64,000 bases of DNA from Marsupella aquatica (Eukaryota; Marchantiophyta), in contig OZ316893.1 of the NCBI GenBank assembly GCA_973895155.1, forward strand, positions 3,658,001 through 3,722,000, read 5' to 3'. Position numbers and translations under genes: made by a program. Shown piece after piece: positions 23,620 through 33,818 of the stretch; the first letter of the stretch is position 1; the number at the start of each line of letters is the position of its first letter. A model generated the notes under the pieces. That model ran no database searches. It worked only from the letters and a program-made list of their open reading frames with translations, and was not told the origin of the DNA.

Positions 23620-25560
23620 TCACCTGCAGCTCACCGAAGTTTGCACCGAGAAATTGCCACCGACAACTCGGGCGACTTGGAGGAACAACGCAGGGTCACA
23701 TATTATTGGAACACCACTGTTATAGTCGTGGTCGGTGCCGAGCTCGTCCTGGGAACATTTTAGCAGCACTTGGAAAAGATGATGTCGTAGAATTTCCTTT
23801 TCAAGGACATACCTCGTCAAGTTTCCACCTCGCTCCCCTACATATACGGTCAGATGGTCTGAGTCCTTGTCGTCTGAAGCAGGCACCTTCTCCAACAGCA
23901 CCAGTCTAGAGTTCTGATCGTTTGCAATGCTGGATTTCGAGCTAACGCTGCTCCGTTTGGACCACCAGGTTTTCAACGCTTGAGAGTGCCTTGAGGACGG
24001 GATTCGGTCGGAATCAGCCAGGGACGACTGATTTTCGTCAGTCTCGTCAGTCGCAGACAAATTTCTTGAATAGGCCATCATGGTCTGCGAAGGATGCTTT
24101 GTTGGAGACGTACTTCGACTTTTACTTCGCGACCACGACCATTCTTTGGAGAAGAATCTCTTAGAGTAAGACTTTGCACTGTTCGGTGAAGATCCTGTGC
24201 CAGTATCATACGCTGCTCCTGACGAAAGTTGGTCAGCAGGATCTGGCGACTTGAAATTTGAAAACTGGAAACCTCTAGTGAAAAATTTCTTCAAATGGGA
24301 CTCCTTGTCGACCTTGCCTGGTCCATTGGTCTCGCCATTGGTACCACCAGAGTTGGCGGATGAACAATCACCTTTGGGATCTAGAAACCTGGAGAGAGAT
24401 AAGTTGAAGCGTCCAAAGAATTTCCTAGAGCGAACTTCTGTGGGACTGTCCTTCTCGGAAGATCTCTCACCTGAACTAGAAACGTCGGATGGACCCTCTC
24501 TTGGTATCTTAGGAGATAATGTTCTGGAGAAGAACAAACCGGATCTCGAGATGAACCGCTTTGACCAGGATATCTCTGGAATGCTGCTTGAATGTTGAGA
24601 TGCGCTATCGTCGCAATCGTCAGGCGATAACAGCTCACCATTCACATCTAGAGACCTGGAGAACGAGAGGCCTCGTCGAATCTCTGTCCTTCTTTTCGAT
24701 TTGCTGGTATCATCCGATGGTATTTCTCCTCTGGGATCCAATGACCTGGAGAACGATAAGACTTTTGCAAGGAATCTGGTTTTGAGGTTAGTCTCAGACG
24801 CCCTCCTCGCAGCTGCATTCTTGTGATCCTGACCTGAGCTTCTGTAACTGTCATTGACACCCCAGCTTCGCGAACGGTCTAAGGTCTTTCCGCAAGGCTG
24901 AGCGAGGCAAGGCTTCGGCAACGACAAGCTTCCTGAGAAGATTTTCTTGTCTTTCGAGAACGACAAGACGCCTGAGAAGAATTTCTTGTCTCTCGAAAAC
25001 GAGAGGCCACCTGAAAAAAATTTCCTCGGCAATGGGCGAGTGCCTAGATCTGCTGTCCGACAATCACTAGAAAAGGTCTCTGAAGAATCCTCGGAACCTT
25101 GGCAGCTACCCTCTGAAATCTCTGATTCAATATGCCCGCTTTCCACAGACCTGGGGAATAGGTATGCCGTCGATGACTGAGCGGCAAACATTGATGAAAG
25201 ATCTGCATTCGGTCTCCTGGTGGTGCAATAATCAGATTCTTCAAGTATGATTTCTCCTCTTGAAGCCAATGACCTCGGAAAACTCAAGCCTCTTGCAAAG
25301 TTCTTGGTCTTTACTGGCTCGGAACCAACTGTCGCTGAAAATGACACGCTTCTTGCAATGACTTTCTTGACAGGTCGAATTTCTTGTTCCTCTGAGTCTG
25401 ATGTGGTCAAGTATTTGTTAAGCTCTCCTGATTTCCGTCGATCCGCTCGTCCTCCACTACTCCCCCACGACTCAAACAGGAGCCCTCTCTCCCACTGCTG
25501 CAAGCTAATGTGACGACTCCGGAGGGGGGCGAAGTACTCTTGAGCCCGAATCATGGACAT
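23620..25560 (-). CDS. SAUR-domain protein with a about 565-residue repeat-rich N-terminal extension
   Basis: The ATG at 25558-25560 opens an uninterrupted 646-codon frame. Residues about 568-632 form a SAUR / auxin-inducible domain (PF02519): HLTVYVGERGGNLTRYVLE, then LRHHLFQVLL, ELG, GVPIICDPALF. Ordinary SAUR proteins are about 80-180 aa, so this one is very long. The extension is Ser/Arg/Lys-rich, predicted disordered, and contains about eleven degenerate copies of a motif like KFFxRGLSFSRSLDPRGE (near residues 70, 88, 180, 193, 206, 262, 294, 335, 380, 425 and 468). Many Ser follow Arg at -3, as in kinase or 14-3-3 sites. In known small SAURs the domain binds PP2C.D phosphatases at the plasma membrane; whether that applies here is inference. 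A possible donor near 23630 could replace the last few residues. The gene is intronless, as usual for SAURs. Confidence 0.8.
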   Translation of the reverse strand: MSMIRAQEYFAPLRSRHISLQQWERGLLFESWGSSGGRADRRKSGELNKYLTTSDSEEQEIRPVKKVIARSVSFSATVGSEPVKTKNFARGLSFPRSLASRGEIILEESDYCTTRRPNADLSSMFAAQSSTAYLFPRSVESGHIESEISEGSCQGSEDSSETFSSDCRTADLGTRPLPRKFFSGGLSFSRDKKFFSGVLSFSKDKKIFSGSLSLPKPCLAQPCGKTLDRSRSWGVNDSYRSSGQDHKNAAARRASETNLKTRFLAKVLSFSRSLDPRGEIPSDDTSKSKRRTEIRRGLSFSRSLDVNGELLSPDDCDDSASQHSSSIPEISWSKRFISRSGLFFSRTLSPKIPREGPSDVSSSGERSSEKDSPTEVRSRKFFGRFNLSLSRFLDPKGDCSSANSGGTNGETNGPGKVDKESHLKKFFTRGFQFSNFKSPDPADQLSSGAAYDTGTGSSPNSAKSYSKRFFSKEWSWSRSKSRSTSPTKHPSQTMMAYSRNLSATDETDENQSSLADSDRIPSSRHSQALKTWWSKRSSVSSKSSIANDQNSRLVLLEKVPASDDKDSDHLTVYVGERGGNLTRYVLEKEILRHHLFQVLLKCSQDELGTDHDYNSGVPIICDPALFLQVARVVGGNFSVQTSVSCR

Positions 25561-25816
25561 AGATTTCTGACACGCTAAACTTCAAACTATAGACAGTTCA
25601 AGAACTGGAACCTTATTCAGGCTCTGTGGACCGACTGCGTTGGTCAGTCTCTGGGTTGATCTTCAATCTAATGGAAGAGCATACAAACTTACAAATATAT
25701 GGTTAGCTAGCTAGAGACGTCGGCAAGAAATTTTGTACAAGGATGTGAGAGAGAAGTGATTTGAGAGATAAGTGAAATACCTGAAATCCAACATGAACCT
25801 TTAGAATTATTGACCA

Positions 25817-25875
25817 GACCTTTCTGAGAAAACTGACAAAGATGCATGGACCTTTCTGAGAAAACTGACAAAGAT
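25817..25875 (+). repeat. Two-copy tandem repeat, 32-bp unit
   Basis: GACCTTTCTGAGAAAACTGA and the following bases occur at 25817 and again at 25849. The 27 bp they share are identical. The repeat lies about 260-315 bp upstream of the SAUR start codon. Confidence 0.85.
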
Positions 25876-26778
25876 CAGGAAATTGGCCTTTGGGTGGAGC
25901 AGCGCTCTAACGCTACATCGAAGGACTCGGGATCGAGCCCTACACACGGCTAGAACTAAAATTCATTCACCGAGCTTCATGCTCTGACCTGAGAGGGCAA
26001 GACAGGATATGAAGTGGCTGAACATGGCCCCAGATTTGTACCAAACCTGCGTGCATTGCGGACATGATCGGCAGGCCAAACTAGTTCTACAACATAAAAC
26101 TAATTAAAGCCCACAAATGTGAGCGTTGTCGATAACGAATGAATATGAGTTTGAGTAGCATTCGATCTGGAGTGAGCCTGGCGCCCTGGTCCGATGGAAG
26201 CGACGTTATCTCGCAGATTTTCTGCTCAACAGTCGCTTCGAGGCGACCTCGAGGGGGACTGTATGCAAGCAATCTTCCGCAGATGCTGGTAGCTAGCGAC
26301 TGTTTTGTCTTTCGAGATCTTTCTGGCATGCACGGGAGGCTGGCAGCATTGTATGGCATGCACCGCACGCGGAGCAGGTTGGTGCACATCCTCCGTCGAC
26401 GTGCGCGCTCCATGAGTCTATCAAGCTGGGAGCCCTCCCTCTTGCTTCCTCACTGTGACATCAATTTTTCCTTTACGAACCAACTGTGAGTAATTTTAAA
26501 CCGCCCATCTTCGAGTGAAACGTCATTTCTACTGCACTTCACTGTACAGTGCTACCATAGCATTGAACAAGTGCAATCTAAGGCTGTCTATATTAATAAA
26601 CAGAAATACCCATGGCCACGATTGGAATCAAGACAGGACAGAATATGAGGTCCAGCGAGGTCTCTCCATTTATTTTAACACTGAGTCGTGTTACGTACTG
26701 CGATGATATGCTACAGTATATATGCATCAAATTAAAAATTCATCGCCCTACTTCTAAACATCCTCATCCTGGCTGGCC

Positions 26779-27015
26779 ATGTTTGCAAGCCCTCCCACGC
26801 TTTCCACGCAAAAACTCCCATTCTCAATTCCCAGCCATACCGCTGATATTTCTTTTGGTCTTACATCAAAATCCATCGCGTTGGCGTTCTTTATTTGGAG
26901 CACACTGTGTGTCCTTGGCTCCATGGCAGCTCTCCTTGGGTCATTCTCAACACTGGTCAGTAAGCTCGAACAACTGGACAGTAAATTCAACCCGAACCAA
27001 CGTCTCCGGCTGTAA
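26779..27015 (+). CDS. Possible 78-aa single-span membrane protein
   Basis: An ATG in good context (GGCCATGTTT) opens a 78-codon frame. It has a Ser/Thr/Pro-rich N-terminus, a hydrophobic span (IALAFFIWSTLCVLGSMAAL, residues about 33-52) and a polar heptad-like tail (LVSKLEQLDSKF). An ATATAT-type TATA candidate lies about 65 bp upstream (near 26714). The composition looks protein-like, but I recognise no family and there is no contextual support. It could be a chance frame. Confidence 0.35.
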   Translation: MFASPPTLSTQKLPFSIPSHTADISFGLTSKSIALAFFIWSTLCVLGSMAALLGSFSTLVSKLEQLDSKFNPNQRLRL

Positions 27016-27441
27016 CAAACGATCATCTGAATCAAATTTATCTCAAACAGAAAGCACTGCTCAATCTGAAAAGTAAACCGCTAATTCTCAGGTCATCGGA
27101 AAAGCTAGATCCAATTCCATCGTGCACGCAAGGTGTATATAATCATTCGGAAATCTTGGCACAGACTGGGGGTCTACCTCGGGAGAGATTGGGCTCGTCA
27201 TCGCTCTAAAATTCGGTTAGGAAAATCAACGTTTAGTGACGACTTCAACGTTATGTCCTTTGATTACGGTCCCTGGGCTGGATTGTGGGAATTGCATGAG
27301 GATATTCTCCAAGTACCTCCCGTTCCACTCCGTCCGCCATAAATGTGCCCCCCTGGCAGGACTGGAAGTTAGACTGCAGACTAGACGGATAGTCTTTTCT
27401 TTCACGGATAGACACTGATGGGTACCCCGCCGGTCCCTTGT

Positions 27442-27745
27442 TCACTGGCCGGCCTTGGGAGTCTCTGCCGCTCCTTCTGCAGTACTGTTGCTAAATTTCT
27501 GGTTTGGCTTTCCATTCGGTTTTAGCTTCCTTCCTGGTTCCCGGTCTCCTCCGGTCTTGGGCTTTTCGACCGGGTTTTCGACCTTTGGTCCACCTGGGTG
27601 CCGAGCCCCTTTCGTGGGCCACATACCCCTGTACGTTGTATGCTGGCTTTTCGGATGGAATCCATTGGGTTTTCTCGAGGCAAAAGATCCAATTCCATGC
27701 CATCAAGCGTCCACTAGCTAGCTCCCACACTGGGTGATTTCTCAA
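27442..27745 (-). other. G+C-rich patch with Lys/Pro/Gly-rich open frames, unassigned
   Basis: Two overlapping - strand frames (27624-27442 and 27745-27491) encode low-complexity basic sequence such as PVEKPKTGGDREPGRKLKPN. The composition resembles the basic linker of a retroelement gag, but there is no zinc knuckle and no flanking pol. I cannot assign it. Confidence 0.2.
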
Positions 27746-28091
27746 AAGTAGGTGCCAAAAACTTAAATAAATAATCTCGGGTATAAAGTCGATCTTCAGT
27801 ACAGATATAAAGTCGATCTTCAGTACAGGTCGTTCTGAATTTGATGGCAGATTTGAGCTATATGCACTCTAGACTAGAAATCAATTCTCCTGGAGATGTG
27901 CAGGTACAGTTAGCTGCTTTGTTTACCAGGCCACTATGCAGTTTCATTGGTATGTGCTTCATCTGAAGCTTGACATTAAAGGGTTCCGAATCCAGCCTTC
28001 AAGAAGAAACTTTAGAGACTCTGATTATCCAGAGCCTCGTTTGTTGAAAATACCAATGGACTGATTATTTCGATCACTTTCCACATATGAT

Positions 28092-28173
28092 GATCACAAT
28101 CTTTCGTTTCAAGAGTGCGGATCTATTAACGAGATCACAATCTTTCGTTTCAAGAGTGCGGATCAATTAACGA
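28092..28173 (+). repeat. Two-copy tandem repeat, 41-bp unit
   Basis: The unit starting GATCACAATCTTTCGTTTCA occurs at 28092 and 28133 with a single substitution between copies. Confidence 0.85.
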
Positions 28174-31100
28174 GATCGACCATTAGATAGCTGCACCAAC
28201 GTGAAGAAGATCCGAGATCTTCGTCACGTTGTAGAAGTGCAAAAATGCATCCATGTAAGAAGAACTCTTAATATATTGAGCCGGTAACCACAGGCATCAC
28301 GAGTGGACTGAAGGATACGTACAAGCTACTCTAGTTTTTACGTTAGGTTGACGCTAGCCAGAAAGGATCTCTGAAGGTCAATTGCTGTTCTAATCCTATC
28401 CTCGCTCATGATGCAGAGGATTGTCCTATTCTTACCATCGACCTCGATTGGTAATAATAAAACTTGCTTAACTACGGATGCAGTGAGGCGACGATTGTCA
28501 ACAACTCTGATTGTTCAAGCCCTTGTTCTGCCTCGGCCCGTCATTCCCAACATGCAATTTTCTCTCTAGAACGCCACGCTGAACATTCCATGTAAAAAGT
28601 TATTCTCACCGTCCTTATATTACTCATCTCTTCATTAGGTCTGTGTCCTGCTCATATATATTAAGACTAGCGAAACATGCATACTTACGACGTAAATTTC
28701 AAGCCTCGTTCTATTACATGTAGAGAACGTACAGCCCGCTTGATATTCATTTCTTGTTGAAACTTATCGACCAGGTTTTCAGGACAAGATTCCAATCTTG
28801 ATGAGAATAATCTTTGTTGGGCATGAAATACACTTTGAGCATTTTTAACTCGATCAGTACCAGTCAAGGAACTAATAGTTCAATCAAAAGCCTCTGTCAG
28901 TGATCAATCGATTGATCGAGCTCAGAGTCCGCTTGGCTCAAGACTACGGCTTATTTATTTCTCACCGTCCTTTGCTTCAATTCTCCTCCACAAGAAGTTG
29001 AATTTGTTAGTCCACAAGTGTTGATTGAAGTACATTGTCCATAAATTCTTCTCCAAAGTTGAATCTGTAGGTCCGCAAGTGTTGAAGTTTATTGTCTTGG
29101 AGAAGACCTCAAAATGATACCCCTCCCAATCGCATAGTGTCTTAACATGAGGTCTTGAGAACTATATAAATATACCGAGAGCAGTACGTACATAAATATG
29201 GCAATGTTCGTCCTCCCTTGCTAGCCTACCCTCTTGTGGCCAAATCCTCCTTTCCACGATGGCCACTCCTCATTCCATGATGGCCATTGTTTCTTTTTCA
29301 TTTTTCGTAATGGCTACCTCCAGTTTTGCAGTTTTATGGGCGCTTACAGTTATTGGGAGGATTTGGTAGCAAATTGAACTCAACCAATGGATCCTGGTTT
29401 TTCACGGGGCTCATGAAGGGGTTTGAAATGAATACAAACATGATTGTTTGGAGTAATATTAGCGCACCATCATGTTTGGAGTAATATTAGCGTACCCACT
29501 ATACGTTAGTTTTAAGTTTCAACACTTTCTATATTTTGGTCTTTTCATTTTGCGCCTTGTGTAGAGCCTTGGGTCAGTCCCCGCCTACCAGGAGCTAGGG
29601 GTGCCTAGCCCTACACCTTTGCCTCCACCTTCTGGACTCCTTGTGCCCCCTCAATGGACCGATCAATACCACCCTTGGACCTCATTATTTACGGTTCAGC
29701 TGTTGTTTTGGATAGATTATCAAATTCAAAACCTACATTTGAGGGATACTTGTCAAAGATTTGGCTTTTAACACCATTCTGATGGAGAACATGAGCAATT
29801 TTAGATGTATGCCAGTGAGGGGTTTACATGAAAAGTAGAAGCACATGCTTCAATTTGGATCGAAAACAAAGAACACTTGTTTGATATTGCGATATGGTGA
29901 ATCCACCTAAAGTTCATATTTTGTCTTATACGGATTTTCTATCATGTATTTTTAACTCAATGTGCCCTAACAATGCGCATCATTTTGGGACCCTATTAAT
30001 TTTTGCTAACCTATAGTATTTTGAGTTGATTTTGGCACCCTTCTTAATTTTTTAATCTTCCTATCCTAGAGATATACTTTCCAACTATCTGAAATCCACT
30101 TCCTTTCAATGAGTTTTTGTCACTAGAGAGAAGTTCTATCTCCTCACGAGTGAGAAATGATTCTGAACAATGTGGACACCTGGGGTCTTAAGCTCCCCTC
30201 ATGGTCCACCCTGTCTTTGAGAGGGATTCACAATAGTTTGAGAGCTAAATAGTTGTCTACTAGAAAAATATCATGCAGGGATATAAGTGGGGTCAATGTT
30301 CACTTTGTAAAACAATAAGTGGTGAGGGTTTAAAGCATTAGTGTAAAGAAATAAGCATTGAGGCACAAGTACCAAGTCACCAAAAGCTAATTCTTGCTTA
30401 GTTTAAAGGGGTTACTTACTACAAAATTTATCCAAACTCTGAAAAGGAATGACTAATTTTTCTTCTCAACATCAATGAGAATTAATCCTTTTGAGAGGGA
30501 AACACTACAAGACAAAGTATTTCACTTTTTTGGGAGGAATCTTTACACTTTTAGGTACCTTAATTTTTCTCATTTATCTAGATACGATAGTCCTACAATC
30601 TTTTTATTACCATTTGGTGGAGATTGCTTAAAGTTGGAGCAACCCTATGTGCATAACTCTTGAGTACCTGTTTTATTATAGACTTGTACAATGCCTGGTC
30701 ATTATGTCCTTTTCTTTGCATGTGCTCTACTTCAATCTACTCTGACTTGTATTTTTATCCCACTCTCTGCATGTAATCTACTTCTACTCCCTATTTTATT
30801 ATAAAGAAATTAGATCACTCCCACATAGCTACAAGACAGAACGCACTCAATGACACTGGCCAACAATGCCCAAATGCATATTGGGAGTGCTTCCAAGAGT
30901 GATCTTGTTGTTCTTAACAAAGCTTAATTGTCCCCTGGCTAGCCCTTGGACAGTCACCAATGCACGACAATGCCAAAGATGCCTCCCTCTCAACTCTCAG
31001 CTCAAGATTGAAATCTTGAAGGTCACTCTTAAAAACTGAAATGAAGGTCAATCCCTGAAAGAAAGCACCGGCAGGTACACTACCGTGGAGGTTGAATGGA

Positions 31101-31939
31101 TTGGAGGTCAATTCAAGCTGAAATCCCTGTAGTCTTTAGGCCAAAGATTCATCACATTTTTCTCAGCACAAGTAGCTCAACTTGTCTCCTCCAACCGTAG
31201 AGCTTAAACAAAGCTCAAAAACAGTTGGGACTCAAATGCGGGCTCATATGGTGGAACTATCTGTTCCAATCTTGAAATTCACAACTCAAAACCCTGCAAT
31301 GTTTGAGCTGGAATTGAGGCTAGAATGGAGCTTGAAAAATGAGTTGAAAACACATGATGCAATTGTTGCAACCGTAGCAGGGGTGAGTATTACTACTGTC
31401 CAGCTCAAATCGAGCTGAAATCCCTCCAACTGAACCTGTTTGCCGGAAACTGGGTTCCCATTGGAACCCAAAAGCCCACCATGATAATTAAGGGGGGATG
31501 GACAAAAAGGGTGAGGGTGGTGCCCTAATTTACTCAAAATGGCACTTTTGGCGCGTTTTTGAGCTCTGGTAGCACACATTGCGTCCATCAATTTTCTCCG
31601 CTTCTGCTGTGACGTTTTTTGCTTAGGCCCCGCTTAGGCATGACATTTTTATGAGTAAACTGCCTCGACGTTTTTTGAAGCTTGACATTGGGTCTCGTCG
31701 ACTGTCCGAGCCTGGAGACTGCCAAGACTCATAGCTGTTTCTACATTGTCTGTACAATGTTCTTAAACAGTAATCTAGGTTTCCCCCATAAATAGTCATT
31801 GCCCTTCGCGTGCACGACAACTTTGTTCCTTACAGGCACATGCATGCAACTTGCATTTGCATTGTTATAAAGACATTTGATGTCTAGGCAAATTATTAAG
31901 TGTAAGCAAATTTGGAATCTAGGCAAATTATTAAGTGTA

Positions 31940-32005
31940 TCCCAATGGTTCAAAGCTCTGCCTTGCAACCAGGTGGTTTTGGGTTCAAATCTCGGTCTTA
32001 GGGTT
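31940..32005 (+). other. tRNA-like (SINE-type) head with A- and B-box-like sequence
   Basis: ATGGTTCAAAGCTCTGCC followed by GGTTCAAATCTCGG about 35 bp later mimics the A and B boxes of RNA polymerase III promoters. The stretch between resembles an anticodon arm (CCTTGCAACCAGG). No cloverleaf can be closed and no CCA-adjacent acceptor pairing is seen. A SINE head or old tRNA relic is more likely than a functional tRNA. Confidence 0.3.
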
Positions 32006-32097
32006 TTCACTTCAATCCACACAAATGATAAGGTTCAAATAAGGCTTTTGGGGGCCAGAAATCGTGGCAGGAACCTGGGTTCCCACTAACAGGTTCA

Positions 32098-32410
32098 ACT
32101 GTATGCTCAAATTGTAGGCCTGAAATACCGTGAAATATTGGCCTGTGCTAAACAATTTAATTGGCACTTACAATTCAATTCCTACAATGATGGAGCTTAA
32201 AAATGAAGTTCAAATTGCCAGCTGCAACCTAGCAGGGGTAAGTACTACTACAAAACTGTATGCTCAAATTGTAGGCCTGAAATATTGTCAAATATTGGCT
32301 GTGCTAAACAATTTAATTGGCACTTACAATTCAATTCCTACAATGATGGAGCTTAAAAATGAAGTTCAAATTGCCAGCTGCAACCTAGCAGGGGTAAGTA
32401 CTACTACAAA
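32098..32410 (+). repeat. Two-copy tandem duplication, 157-bp unit
   Basis: Copies at 32098-32254 and 32255-32410 both begin ACTGTATGCTCAAATTGTAG and end GGGGTAAGTACTACTACAAA. They differ by a few bases and a short indel near the start. A more diverged relative occurs at about 31290-31410 (AGCAGGGGTGAGTATTACTA). Confidence 0.85.
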
Positions 32411-33042
32411 TTGTGGACAGAGCTCAAACCCCTCCAATTTGAGCTCAGGCAGCTGCTTCTATGGTGGGCAGCTTGAATCCGGTGGATGGAACCCAAACAA
32501 TCAGCCATGTGCCTATCAATGCAAAGGTCCGAGGTGAAGCAATCACCTGAGTTGAACCCTCTGTCAACATTTTCTTCAGAAGGTTGACATATTTCTCAAA
32601 AGATAGTTGGGGCCTATGCTTTGTGCAGGTACTCTTCATTTTCTGGAAACATCAAGCCTGCTGGAGGGCAAGCTTCAATGTTTGGAGGGAGGTACCGCAC
32701 CTGTAGTGTGCAATCACGGGCAGTACAAGGGCAGGCCAACTGTGGTGGGAGAAACCATGGGTTAGGCTAACCCACCTGGGTAGACTTTGCCAATCAGGTG
32801 CTTTCTGGGGTATAAATATGAGTTACAATGACCTGCTCCGGTTTGGAGGGCCGTATAATATATAATTAAATTAGTTTGAAGATTAACTTAGTAAAAAGTT
32901 GTGAGAAATATTCTTAGGCAGCGTCTTCATTTTTGCACAAGTTGACATTGGCAACTATTGGCAAAAAAAAGGCCTTAAAAATAAGTTGTTTTGACCTGGT
33001 GACCAACACCCATGCAACTGTGTTCGCTATGTTGGTGGCCAG

Positions 33043-33506
33043 TGTCGTGCGCATACATATCGCTACACAACATACATCGCTTGTCACATACATCCAGACA
33101 TAGTCACACTCCACATCACAAACACAAGAGAATGGAATACAAGTGGAACTCATGTCCACACATGTCCAAAACCCACAATAATCTCCATACAATCGGCACA
33201 ACGATCCCGGTCAACAATACCCTATCGATCCCGCACCGATCCGATCACACACATATGTCAAGCCAACGCACCTTGCACTACTCAAGGAATCCACGTTACA
33301 CAAGCGGAGCTCACAGCCACCATAGCCACTCAAGCTCCTCTCTCTCCAAGGCTCAACATTGAAAGATGACCTTTCAATGCCTCACAAGTGAGAAGTGCCC
33401 TCTCACACAAACCTGACGGAACCTTATCGGCTCCAATAGCACTCATACCAAACGTACATACTCTAATAGCATGATATACTACTACACTACTCAGAATGGT
33501 GTGACA
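33043..33506 (-). repeat. Left (3') LTR, 464 bp
   Basis: On the + strand it begins TGTCGTGCGC after CCAG and ends GGTGTGACA. Bases 33180-33506 match 42648-42974 at the far end with nine differences, eight of them transitions. The first 137 bp (33043-33179) have no counterpart at the far end but are repeated exactly at 33509-33645. Confidence 0.75.
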
Positions 33507-33508
33507 GC

Positions 33509-33645
33509 TGTCGTGCGCATACATATCGCTACACAACATACATCGCTTGTCACATACATCCAGACATAGTCACACTCCACATCACAAACACAAGAGAATG
33601 GAATACAAGTGGAACTCATGTCCACACATGTCCAAAACCCACAAT
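33509..33645 (-). repeat. Extra 137-bp copy of the LTR end
   Basis: It is identical over 137 bp to 33043-33179 and separated from the LTR by GC. The polypurine tract abuts this copy, not the LTR proper. It suggests an LTR rearrangement or that the real LTR boundary lies here. Confidence 0.8.
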
Positions 33646-33654
33646 CGCCCCCCT
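33646..33654 (-). other. Polypurine tract candidate of the gypsy element
   Basis: On the - strand this reads AGGGGGGCG, immediately upstream of the extra LTR-end copy. This is the position expected for plus-strand priming in reverse transcription. Confidence 0.55.
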
Positions 33655-33818
33655 AGCTGGGAGTAAGGTCCCCTAACTCTAGCTAGCCATGAGTTCTACA
33701 AGGTTGATATACACCTTTTTAGGTGTGAAGATCAGGAGGCTGGGTGCAAGTGAGCCCCATCGATCACCTACCTGCAATCCATATCTGCCAAGAGAACACA
33801 AATGATAACTAGTCGGCT

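Larger units (their letters stand above)
25561..33042. other. 7.5-kb intergenic region with small duplications
   Basis: The first few hundred bases should contain the SAUR gene's promoter; an ATATAT stretch near 25700 is the only candidate TATA element. A G+C-richer patch (26139-26489) is open on both strands without a recognisable product. From 28.8 to 33 kb the DNA is AT-rich and contains no supported gene. Tandem duplications and a SINE-like head are listed separately. Confidence 0.5.

Noticed and set aside
24197-24598. 133-codon + strand frame inside the SAUR gene
   Set aside because: It is the complement of the repeat-rich SAUR frame, whose domain and repeats establish the real strand.
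25905-25965. Possible tRNA or SINE (GGGATCGAGCCC resembles a B box)
   Set aside because: No cloverleaf can be drawn and the A-box spacing is poor.
26087-26489. Open frames of over 100 codons on both strands
   Set aside because: A locally G+C-rich patch opens both strands at once. Neither translation shows a domain.
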